Shown here: positions 11,582 to 22,247 of the stretch, piece after piece | How positions within the stretch are numbered: the stretch's first letter is position 1 | How the letters are laid out: every line of letters begins with the position of its first letter | Assembly (NCBI RefSeq): GCF_021155765.1 | Contig: NC_060108.1 | Coordinates: 18,749,025 to 18,813,024 of the forward strand | Reading direction: 5' to 3' | Length of the DNA stretch: 64,000 nucleotides | Origin: Diprion similis | Taxonomy: Eukaryota; Arthropoda; Insecta; Hymenoptera; Diprionidae | Translations under genes and position numbers: made by a program | The notes under the pieces: generated by a model | What the model was told of the DNA's origin: nothing | What the model saw: only the letters and a program-made list of their open reading frames with translations | Databases searched by the model: none

Positions 11582-13221
11582 ATTCTACTCAACCCCATCC
11601 CGTATTAATTTTATTAATTATTGATGAGTTTTCATAAGCGCAACGGACATGGATATTTCGTAAAACCCACCCAAGTATCCTTTTTCATGCTAGCACCAAA
11701 TCCTCGTATGCTCGTTCAGATCGTTGGAATGCCAATGAGTGAGCACAAAATAGTTCGGAACCATCACACTAATTCACTCTCCCAGGTGAAGAAGTTTATG
11801 TAAAACTAGCTTGCAATAGATCCTCGTAACTAAACTTAACCTATTCTAATTTTCTGAATTTCCGAGGGTAATATGCTGTAGGAGTCGTCAGCCTGGTACG
11901 AGGTGACCACCTTAGGAGAGGAGCCAGAAGAGCTACCTCCGTGTGACAAAAGGGGTCATCCTGCACCCCTGCACCGAATAGCCATTGTTTTGGTATAATG
12001 CTGGTCCCGCGCCTGGTATCATCTCCTGGCAGCGAAGTGGTGTTTCGTACAGCACAGCTGGTCCCGGAACGTGTTAAATTCGTAGGCCGGTAAGCCAGAG
12101 ATCAATGAATCTTATTTCGAGAAAACAGTTCTGAATCTGGGCTTGTCATCGTGATGTATGTACTGGGTCCCCAGAGATAGCGGCACAAGTTTCAACACAG
12201 CGGTTGCCACTTTTGACAAGGTGTTTAGCTATAGCGAATCAGCCATAGTCGTCTCAAACGTAGCTGCACATCAGAACTGCGCATCATTAACGCAATCGCA
12301 AGTGCCATAGGTCAATTGAGGAATGCATGTATGCAATAATACACACATACTAAATAACAACTGAAACAGAAGAATGTAGTCAGGCAGTTGCAGTGCCTGA
12401 GATAAGACCCTTGGCATATAACCAATAGCAAGTGGCTTGTGTGTATACACAGATGCTGACGTAAATACAAATGGAAACGGAAGAACGTAGGACAGTTGCA
12501 GTGCCTGAGATACAACACAATGAATACACATGTATATTGGATTTATACCACACTTTCAGTTTTATTGATGTTGCGCCTTCTTACAGAATGATCATAATTA
12601 TCAAGATTACTAGTCAAGAGCAGTTAATCAATTTATTCAGTATTCAATATCATTATAAATTTAACATGCCTAAAATATACACAAATCGTTTATAAATGTA
12701 ACGTCATGAACCAAGACTCGGCCCAGCGATATTAGAGAGCAGGCAACTCAAACAGTGCTATTGTTCTGTAGAATCATTTAAACAATTCGTCCTAAATAAT
12801 TTAAACGTTTGCACTCCATGCGCACTCACGTTCTTGTTACTACGTAAATATATATATAATATATATTGCGTTTAGCATCTGAATAAGACTTGTTTCTCTA
12901 TTGTATAAAATACAAAACAAAAAAATCATGAAAAAATAAAAAGCTGATTCGCACTTTTGCAGCGCTTCGTTGCAAACTAACTCTCTTGCAAAATTATGAA
13001 CGAGACGGTTCTTATCGCGGGCCGAACAGCAGGTGAATGCCGCGCGATGTCTGGGAGGTGACGAGAAATATTCCCCTTCGAGAGTCTTGGATCTTGGTCA
13101 TTGGAACAAGAAGGATTGGGAGGATAATCTGGATGAGGAGGTAGCGGGAGGCTGTGGCTTCCCGCCGTAGTTGGGGGACGGTTCTTCGACGAGGAAAGGG
13201 CGAGGAAGAGACGAGGATATC
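11582..13221. other. Unassigned DNA between the satellite and importin alpha
   Basis: No convincing exon is visible on either strand. The segment at about 11880-12110 is richer in G and C and reads like a decayed interspersed element, but I find no coding frame or terminal repeats. A diverged duplication of about 108 bp lies at 12305-12520. The right part probably includes the 3' untranslated region of the minus-strand importin gene, though I could not fix a poly(A) site. Confidence 0.4.
12305..12520. repeat. Diverged direct duplication, about 108-bp period
   Basis: The string CAGTTGCAGTGCCTGAGAT occurs at 12385 and again at 12493. It is preceded in both copies by a related stretch (GAAACAGAAGAATGTAG and GAAACGGAAGAACGTAG). 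The matching flanks show that a block of about 108 bp was copied in tandem and has since diverged. Confidence 0.75.
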
Positions 13222-16200
13222 TCAGAATTTGAAGCCGTCACTAGGTATAGTTGTCGTTGGATCAAACTGGAAGGCTCCTTCCGTCGTCTGAGGCGCCAAA
13301 TTTGTATCATCAGTCTGAAGTCACAAGAACGAAACATAAATCTGTTAGACGCCATACTGTCTTAAAATATTCAACAAAGCTGTGGCAACAAATTATCTTT
13401 ACTTACCTCCTCCGAGAAGTACTGTTCAATGATGTCATAGGCCAATCTGTAGATATCTAAATTTTCATGGTTTTGTAACGCCTCAATTTTATCCAATCCT
13501 GCAAGTAATTAACCCATTATTATACATTAAACAATAAGACAAGAATAAGTTCTGACAGAGTACTATTCCATCATATCGACATACCCGAGCACTCTTCAAT
13601 CATATTGGCCAGTTGTTCAACTTGAGTTCCCGCCATTTTGAGCATATTATGGATACCATCAAGCACAACTTGAACAACTTGACTATCTTTGCAAGACAAT
13701 AGATCGCAGAACGGTGCAATTACCCCCTCTTGAATCAGGCGTGCCACCTGCTCCCTGTTTCCACTTATTGTTAAATTACTGATCGCCCACGCTGCTTCTT
13801 TCTGAGTCTGGAATTCTCCCTGCCCAATCATAGAATATGGGGTGTTAGATTTTTGTAAATCAAGTCAACTAACAAATTGTGATTGAATTTAAATACCTTT
13901 GACAAGTTATTAATAATAAGTGGCAATAGCTGCTTGTCAATCACCGCCTGAACTTGAGATTGATTGCCAGCAGTAATGTTTGACAGAAACCACACGGCTT
14001 CCTTGCAAATCTTCTCCTTAGGATGATTTAGCAGGTTAGGGAAATGGGACAAAGCATCACAATTCAAGACAGTTTGCGTCTGCTCATCAGTACCAGTAAC
14101 GATATTGCCAACAGCTCTAAGAGCAGCCGTTTGAACTTTGACCTCTTTGTGAGAGAGCAGAGGAATTAGACGTGGTACAACCCCGCTGTCTATAACCATT
14201 TGAATCTGTTCGTTTCCACCATCAGTCAAATAACTCAGAGCCCACACCGTATCAACAAGAATCTATGGGAAAAATAAAAACCAAATGTTCGTTGAGTCTT
14301 TGATAGATTATCAAAAGTTGAAACTTTGCATAACCTGAAATCCAGTAGAGAAGAATAATGTAAAGCTGGATATGACAATCTACTCACATTAATGTCCGTG
14401 TGTAGAATAAGTACATTGAGTGCTGGCAAAATGTCTTTAATCGTCCCTACTGGTGGAGGGGGATCTTTGTTTCTACACAAGTTGACTATCACCCACGTAA
14501 CGTTCCGCAAGAAGGTGATAGGTATATCTGGCTTAATGAAAGTTAAAAGTGGTGGCACAACGCCAAGGTTTATTACATAATCTCTCAGTGCCGGCCCATC
14601 TCCTATAATATTTCCTAAGGACAAATAATAAATTCGATAAAACAATCGATAAAAATTGCATAACGCACAGCATGGTTTGATTCCTTACCTAGAGCCCATA
14701 CTGCTTGTTCACAGACATTCTGCTGGCTGGACAATAAAAGTCGTAAAAATAATGGCACTGCACCAGCTTTCACAACTGCCTGTGTCTGAGCAGATGTACC
14801 GCTTGCAATGTTCGTCAATGCCCACGCTGCTTCAAACTGCAGGGATGGACTGTAAAATAGTATTAAATTATTTGACAAGTGGGAAAAGTAGGGAATAACC
14901 AAACTAGTGTGGCTATTGACACAGGGGCATGTGCTGCAATCACACGAGTCAGGTATCCCCTGTCCGCATGTATGGTATGTCATATTTGTTGCAACACCTG
15001 TGGGAAAAGATTGATTTAAAAAGTACCGAAAGCAACGCTGATATTTAGGCTAAGTAACTGGTGCTCAATGGAGCAGTTACAGACAGTCCATAAAATTGAA
15101 CTATTTGCAAGTGTGTATGCGCCGAAAAATCCTTAATGTGAAAAGTGGAAGTTTTTGAATGTGTATATGTGCCCACTTTTCATTTGCGCACTGTTCGGAA
15201 AAAATACTTTACCCATGCCCTAGAATCTTCAAAAACCCAACTTTCTGAACAGATATTGCAAAAATGATGCTACGTGTATCGTACCGCTTTCAGTGTTATA
15301 AAATAATCGAGAAATATTTATTGACGAAATTGTAAGAGAAAAAAGGAAGACTATTACTCGCGATCGGTTTTTTAACGATGTTATAGAGTATTTGTGTCAA
15401 TATGAATTTGTGTTGTATGCATAAAATGTATGGAGAAAACATTGATTTAAAGGAATGGGGTATTTTAACTTACTGGTCATGTCGATCAAGACAGTGTACC
15501 AAAATTGGCAGGATTCCGCTATCAATCAAGGCGTCTATTGGAGGATTACGATCTGAGGACAGTAACTTTCGTGCAGACTGGACGGCAATCAACTGCTCGG
15601 CGGATTCAGCGCTCCCTGCTTTAGCCACCAATTCACCCAAATCGATTTTTGCAAGATTCTTCTCCACATCTTCTTCATCTAATCAACCAATTCATTACTC
15701 AATTGAATATCTAGACATAATTTTCTTGTAACGCATGAACTTCTGAATAAAATGAGAAAGTACGTCATGTTACAGAGCATTTAATTTTTCAAGTATATCA
15801 CAGATTCGTCGTAGAATGTAAAATGAGATGACGTGATTAATTCCTCTTATTATTTATTATATATCACAATATAACTAGGAATTACAGTTTAACTGCATAT
15901 AAAAAACTAGATTTGACACTACATGAGGAATGGATATCACCAATATTGCTTACACCTGTCAATAATGATTTAACAATAAATAAGGCATTCATGAAACTGC
16001 TACAAGCAGCCCAATGCAATAACATTCTATCAGATATCACCTTACCCGTGGAATCTGTGATAGGTACGTTCCTCCGTTTCTGTAGCGTTTCCTCACGTTT
16101 ATTCTTCCGAAGCTCGACGGTCACTTCATTTCTTCTCCTGCGCATTTCCTGGAAATGAATTCTTATTAGGAAGCAACTATAGCTAAGTGCGGATATGGTA

Positions 16201-16603
16201 TTCATATTTTCTTTACAATTTTTTTTTTCCGTTACTGCCCAAGGCATGGTTAATCAAAAAGAAAAAATATCATGTCCGAATTTTTGGGTGACACCGTATC
16301 GAGGTAATAGAAGATCGTGAAACTGATTCGTGGAAAATTGCTCGAAAATGATCCAATTGCAAGGTATGTAGGTGAGTCACTGATTAAATGGTTAAAATAC
16401 CAAACATGACTGAAGGTTTGAAAAGAGTTGGTGGTTTCAACGTATTAAAACCGTGCGACGGGGACAGATAATTTTTAGTAAAACAAGTACAAAGCCATGC
16501 TAAGGGAGGAATATCTGCCCATAATGCGGATACTTACATCTTGATCTTTTCCTTTGTTCTTGAAAACTTGCATTCGGTTCTTATTTAGTGGATCAGACGC
16601 CAT
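13222..16603 (-). CDS. Kap-alpha3: Importin subunit alpha-3 (karyopherin alpha, KPNA3/KPNA4 type)
   Basis: Nuclear import adaptor: it binds nuclear localisation signals and links cargo to importin beta. I join nine exons: 16603-16538, 16148-16046, 15678-15474, 14849-14689, 14614-14388, 14262-13897, 13819-13585, 13498-13407 and 13314-13222. They give 515 codons, close to the 521 of human KPNA4. The N-terminal importin-beta-binding region (about residues 10-60) contains MRRRRNEV and QKRRNVP. About ten armadillo repeats follow, with the binding tryptophan/asparagine pairs visible as WALTNI, WVIVNL, WALSYL, WFLSNI and WAISNL. The C-terminus is acidic and ends near SDGFKF. The start is the ATG of MASDPLNK, just before a clear GT donor. 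The first exon faces the JMJD4 start, 487 bp away. No break is seen. The alpha-3 subtype rests on segments such as LGVVPPLL and SDRNPPID. Confidence 0.96.
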
Positions 16604-17090
16604 TTTTGCGATAACCAATGTTCGTCCTAGCGTAGATGTGATGTGCCGGTTTTATAGAGACACTATGTTAAGAAATTTCTTTGTTAACAAACCTATTTCA
16701 CAATCTATTTCAACTGCTGCATTCCGTAGTGTGATTAATTAAAATACTCGAATATGCACTACCATGCATAACAGATTTCGTTTCAACTATTCACACGAAT
16801 AAAGTCACGTTTCTCCCAACAAATACAGCTTTTTCACCTCTGGGAAAAACGAGAAGAATCAAGAAGACGGTGTTCCGAAATTATACAAATTTGCCACAGA
16901 GCCTAGCGGCCTCGAATTTGACGAACGTCAAAACGCTTTAACCATGAACCAATCAGAAGCGCTTGCGTAGTTTTGCATTTCGATTCTACGGATTTTACTA
17001 TCGCGGTTCCACTCTAGATTGATATATATAGTTTTAGGTTCATCCGAAAAGAGAGAACCTAACCTAAAATAAATTTACAGCAAACGCGGA
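16604..17090. promoter_or_regulatory. Shared intergenic promoter region, importin alpha / JMJD4
   Basis: These 487 bases separate two start codons that point away from each other. They hold both 5' untranslated regions and presumably a bidirectional promoter. I see a TATATATAG stretch at about 17023, roughly 70 bases upstream of the JMJD4 ATG, but no proof that it is used as a TATA box. Confidence 0.5.
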
Positions 17091-18661
17091 ATGACTAACG
17101 TTATAGATATTTCGGACGATTATGCATACCACAATTTGGGAACATCAGTTGAAAATGACGTCACTGAATATGTCAATCACTCTTTATCATACAATGAATA
17201 TTTTAGAAGATATTTACAGAACAATATACCCTGCGTGATACAATCTGCCACGGATGCATGGCCGTGCAGACAAATGTGGCAAGCAGACAACGCGCCAAAT
17301 TTTGAATACATCAAAAGAGTATTCGGTGAGAGCTATGCACTCAATAATATTCACCACTGAATATGAAATTACAGTTTGGATTGTTTCGAAATGTATCAAT
17401 CCTGATTGAAGAAAAATTCATGTAATAGAGTATTATGATGAATTCATTTCCCACTTACCAATATACTTCTCATATGAGCAAAATTTTCTCACAGGATCCT
17501 GTATTGCACCTGTTGCTGACTGTACAGCAAAATACTACAATTCCCAGCTCAAGGATGATATGGCATTGGCTGATTATGTCGACTATTGGATCACATATCG
17601 TGACCTTAGTCATCCAAAAAATATGCCTTTACTATATCTGAAGGACTGGCATTGCGTAAAAAATAATCCGCGTATCCCGATTTATGATGTTCCTCAGTAT
17701 TTCGCCTCTGATTGGTTAAACGAATATTACACAGAACAGGAAGAATTAAATGACGATTATATGTTTATCTACATGGGTCCAAAAGGAACATGGTATAACT
17801 ATAAGAATGTTAAAATTAGCCATTATATTGGTTCATAGAATTTTCATTGCTTTCATGTACTTTTAGGACACCATTTCATGCAGATGTCTTCTCATCTTAT
17901 AGCTGGTCAGCTAATATAGTTGGGAAAAAACGCTGGCTTCTCTTTGCACCTGGGGAAGAAGATAGTCTGCGAGATAAGAATGGCAAATTAATCTATGACA
18001 TAACCACTTCCAATGAGTTGTTAAATAAAACAATGTATCCAAATTATCATGAAGATAGACTCAAACATTATGAAATTATTCAACAACCCGGTGAAATAGT
18101 ATTTGTTCCATCTGGGTGGCATCATCAAGTGTGGAATTTGGTATTATAGTTTTCAGTACTGTAAGCACTAACTTATTACTACTAAATGCTTATTGAATAA
18201 ATGCGTATTTTTAGGAAGACACTATTTCTATCAATCATAATTGGATCAATGGTTGCAACGTTTGGAATGTATGGATTTCCTTAAAGAAAGAACTTTGTGC
18301 AGTGATGAGAGAAGTTGATGACTGTCGTGACATGGATGGTTGGGATGATCACTGTCAATTAATGTTGAAAGCTTCACATGGCATGAACTATGTACAATTC
18401 TACAAGTTCCTCTCATTCCTGGCAAAGAAACGTATGGGTCTGATCATGAAGGATACTCCTGTGATTAGTTTTCACACTTGGCATTTGGGAAGAAATCATT
18501 GCTTTTACGATCTGAAACAAATTAGGCTGGTGTTAGACGATATGATTAGAGATGTTGAAGAAAAGTGCATACAGCGTCTAATTTTTAGTGAAAACGAAGC
18601 AAGATTTCTTGTTCATGAAATAAATAAAATCTTAGCTGTAAATCCATCATTTGGAGATTAA
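17091..18661 (+). CDS. JMJD4: JmjC domain-containing protein 4 (2-oxoglutarate oxygenase)
   Basis: JMJD4 is an iron- and 2-oxoglutarate-dependent hydroxylase; the human enzyme hydroxylates a lysine of translation release factor eRF1. Four exons (17091-17325, 17495-17792, 17867-18140, 18215-18661) join to 417 codons, the usual family length. The JmjC core is in exon 3. The iron-binding HxD is His182 and Asp184 in TPFHADVF, and the distal histidine is in the GWHHQVWN segment near residues 263-264. Upstream, the MGPKGTW segment spans the exon 2/3 junction. The C-terminal helical part (ASHGMNYV onward) also matches the family. All ligands needed for iron binding are present, so the enzyme looks intact. 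An AATAAA signal lies 50 bases after the stop. Confidence 0.95.
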
Positions 18662-18710
18662 CTTTGTACTAGGAAATTAAACTCTGTAGTTTCTTCGTTA
18701 TATTTTTTCA

Positions 18711-18716
18711 AATAAA
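18711..18716 (+). terminator. Poly(A) signal AATAAA of JMJD4
   Basis: A canonical AATAAA hexamer lies about 50 bases after the JMJD4 stop codon on the same strand. Confidence 0.7.
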
Positions 18717-20512
18717 TGTACTAATACCTTAAAATGTCTCGTTATGTTTTCAGTTTTTATTAGTACAAAACTCTTGCCGCATTTTAATTTATACAATGTG
18801 TTTATATTATGCAATATTGTGATCACAATTTGAATAGTGGTGAATACATTACCAATTTTCTGTTATGTAAGCATTCGTGATATTTTTTGATGTTTATTCT
18901 TTTGTACCTTGATAAACCTTCTATTGAATTTAGGATTAAACGATATATAATTATTCTTGTATATCTATAATTAAGACGAATTTATTTATTTATATAACAT
19001 TCTTACTCATAATGTCTTACAAAATATTAAAATTTTTGCAGAATTATTGATAATTATCATTCCCAATTATGTGTTGTTTTATGATAAGTTCTTATTTACA
19101 ATACACAATTTACTTTATTTTAACCTCTACTATTGCACAGTAGACTTGCTCTGTATCGAAACATGGATATTTATATTTTGATAATTTCAGGTCAACTTTT
19201 TTTATCGTGAAGATGACGAAAATGATGATGTTCGTATGACATCAACTCATTTTAATAATATTTGCGAAAGATACCGATAATAACAATAACAAACATTCAT
19301 TAGCAAGTCGCACAGAGCTTTCAAAATGATCCTTGAAAATGATGGGTGTCATAAGAATGAATTTAAACAGATGTAATCAGGTATATCTTGAGAAAATATT
19401 TCGCCAGTTAGCAATATATTTACTAAGTTTTAGGTTTGTTCATTTCAAAATTTTATATTATTATGTCTGTCTAGAACAGATTATACATGACCTATGGATT
19501 TACACCAGAAGAATTAATTCGGAATGAGAATATTGATGTTAGTCACTAAATATGAACCAAATTCTTATCATGAAATTTACCTTTTCACATTATACATAGA
19601 TATTAGTGAGTTGGATCGGCACAAAACCGACAGATCAGTAAATGGGTAAATGTTGGAAAAAAGATTAAGGCACAGCGTAACAGTTTAAAAAAAAAAAACA
19701 GTTTATTGATTGTATAATTCGACGCTTTGAAAGCTCTATCAACTTTTGTGTAAAATCATCAATAAATATCTACAAGACAGCACAGGAGGTACATAGTACA
19801 TGGGAAGTCCTGAAGAACAATAAACAATTGTCTCACTTTAATATAAATGTAGGAGAAAATGTGTTAGACCAGCAGTAACGTCTTATTCAATATCAAGGAC
19901 CTTGACAATTGCATGCTTTGAGGAGAAACCCTGTCAAGTACCATATATGATACTTAAAGTAAATGCACACTACAAAAAATATTAATAAAACTTCAAAGTA
20001 GATTTAAAAAATGGTTACGAGAAAATTCTTCGTATGCAGCAACTACCAAGTGTAGCATTTTCACCTAAAAATTAGCTGCGCTGATGCTCTGCGAATAATT
20101 TGTTTTTGACTTAATGGTCATACATATTTCTGTATAATCTATTATACATTCATTGACAAATAAATCAGATTGTTCTGTACAGAATCACATTTTAAACAGA
20201 AATGATCAAAAGTCCAGCCAATTTGACAATTTTCAATGGTATCAATATGTACAATACTCTCATTCAGCATGCGAACAATATTTTCAATCAACAATTGATC
20301 ACAACTCCTTCAACTACTTGTATTCAATTGCGAATGAAAATAATTGCCCGTTGTATTCAAGATTGACAAATACTTGCCCCAATCTGGTTCCTTAGAAACT
20401 ATAGATACTCTATCATGTTCAGCTTTTCAACTTCTTTCACCTCCTTGTATACATATACATTAATGTATATAAGTATATGTACACTATATATGTATATATA
20501 TATATGTCAATC

Positions 20513-20569
20513 TGTGTGTGTGCGCGCGCGCGTGTGTATATACACACGCACACACACACTCATACATAT
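20513..20569. repeat. TG/CG/TA/CA alternating purine-pyrimidine microsatellite
   Basis: A run of TG, then CG, then TG passes through a central TATA into CA repeats. The two sides are near inverted copies around the centre. Strict purine-pyrimidine alternation with CG steps is the classic context for left-handed (Z) DNA or cruciform extrusion. Confidence 0.9.
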
Positions 20570-22247
20570 ATTAATATTTTTATATCTTTTTTAAACGTAA
20601 AGCAATGTAACGCCACATTTAAAACTTGAGAGTTTATGTATTGTCTTAATCATGCTACCAATTGGTTATGCAGCAATACATTAAAGATTTGTAGTTCAAA
20701 TAGAGACGCATGTATACAGAAATATATAGATACATACACTCAAGTTTACAAGCATGTATATATTTATATATACGTGGAAAATATAAGTAAGATGGTGTAC
20801 AGCTGATAAAAATGTATAAAATCTATCCGACAATTCAAGTATTTAAAACTAAATTCGAAAGTGCTTCAGCAAATTGTTGACTACGAAGCTAGTAATTCGG
20901 TGCAATATGAAAATGGAAACTGCAAGTTTTTTAAAGAGATAAACAGAGAAACAAAACAAATAACTAATCTTTCAATGCTATTCACATAAAGTTTGCTGAA
21001 ATCTCTTTATCTGGCAACTTAATCCGTTGTGCATGGTTTTATATAGGTTTCATGATATGCATCTAATATCATTTTTTGTGTAGATACGCTTGGCACGAAA
21101 ATTACCATACGACTGATTGTACTTGATGATCTATTTGTATTCTCCTCGAATTTCTTATGTATAGTCATTAATATGTTTTACATTACAATATATCTTAGCT
21201 TTTTTACTTCACTGTGTGTACGCATATAGATACATTATATAATAAAATCAGATATTATTTTGAGCGTAAATCAGTATTATTTATAGATTCGATATTAAAA
21301 TTATAATAAATGTGCGTTTTTTTTTTTCCTTATTAGATTGAAATTAAATATTATTTGGTAAGCTTCAAGTGGTTTATAATTTGTGAGAGTTGTAATAACC
21401 TGAAAACATCCGGGTTGCACATACCCCAATCTATTACTTAGGCAAAACACAAAGCATTTGTATAAAATAACGCTTGAAACTGGTGAAAGCTGGTTATTAA
21501 AGAGTAATTAATAACCCACAATTCATGTGCCATGTAAAATTTAGATAACACGCACTTTTCATGTATTCTTTTTGTTGTATTTCTACATCTTAATTTTATA
21601 TTTTCAACTTGCATGGCAAGTATATCTACGATTTCAATAGCCTGAATACTATCAAAAGTCTAAACGCAATGATTGAGAACAAATAACATTTTTCATGGAC
21701 GATCAGACTTTCTAAAGAGTAAAGACTACATGAACTAATATTATACAACAAGATGTATTGCGTTGCTTCACATAAAAGAAAAATAATTTGAAAAGAAATT
21801 ATCTTGCTACTCACTAGAAAATAGTACATTATGCGAAGCAAGGGATTTTTTCTACGCCAAAATTCATTACACATTTTAATTTTTTAGGGAAGACCAAGGC
21901 AACATCGTAATCGACCAACTGTGTCATTGAAATAGACGTAACGGGTAAATTGCAAAATCCTGCAGCAACAACTACGCATTGCCAACTGTACCAAGTTTAA
22001 TTATTTAATATGTACATTATTTTTAATTTGAAAATAAGAAAGAATTTTGGCATCTTTCAAATTTCTTGCCTTGCCAAGTGTGACGAGAGTATGGAAAAAA
22101 ACAAAATAATTTTTTATTTGGGTCTGCGAACGAGGCATATGCAGGATGAGAAGAAACGGAAGACAACTTATTATTCAGCAATATGAACATACTCTGTCAT
22201 GTAATTGATTTTTCAAGATTTACACGCTTCTCGCTGTGATTGATTAC

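Larger units (their letters stand above)
18662..22247. other. AT-rich stretch between the convergent 3' ends of JMJD4 and PCIF1
   Basis: No exon is recognisable. The first part is the JMJD4 3' untranslated region. Part of the remainder may be a long PCIF1 3' untranslated region on the minus strand. A dinucleotide tract with mirror symmetry lies at 20513-20569. The rest is AT-rich sequence with short TA runs. Confidence 0.6.

Noticed and set aside
11621-11803. Short open frame next to the satellite border
   Set aside because: No splice context, no recognisable protein, and length expected by chance.
15110-15240. Possible inverted repeat in an importin alpha intron (GTGAAAAGTGG and CCACTTTTCA)
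   Set aside because: Arms are only about 10 bp with a 30-base loop and the flanks do not extend the match.
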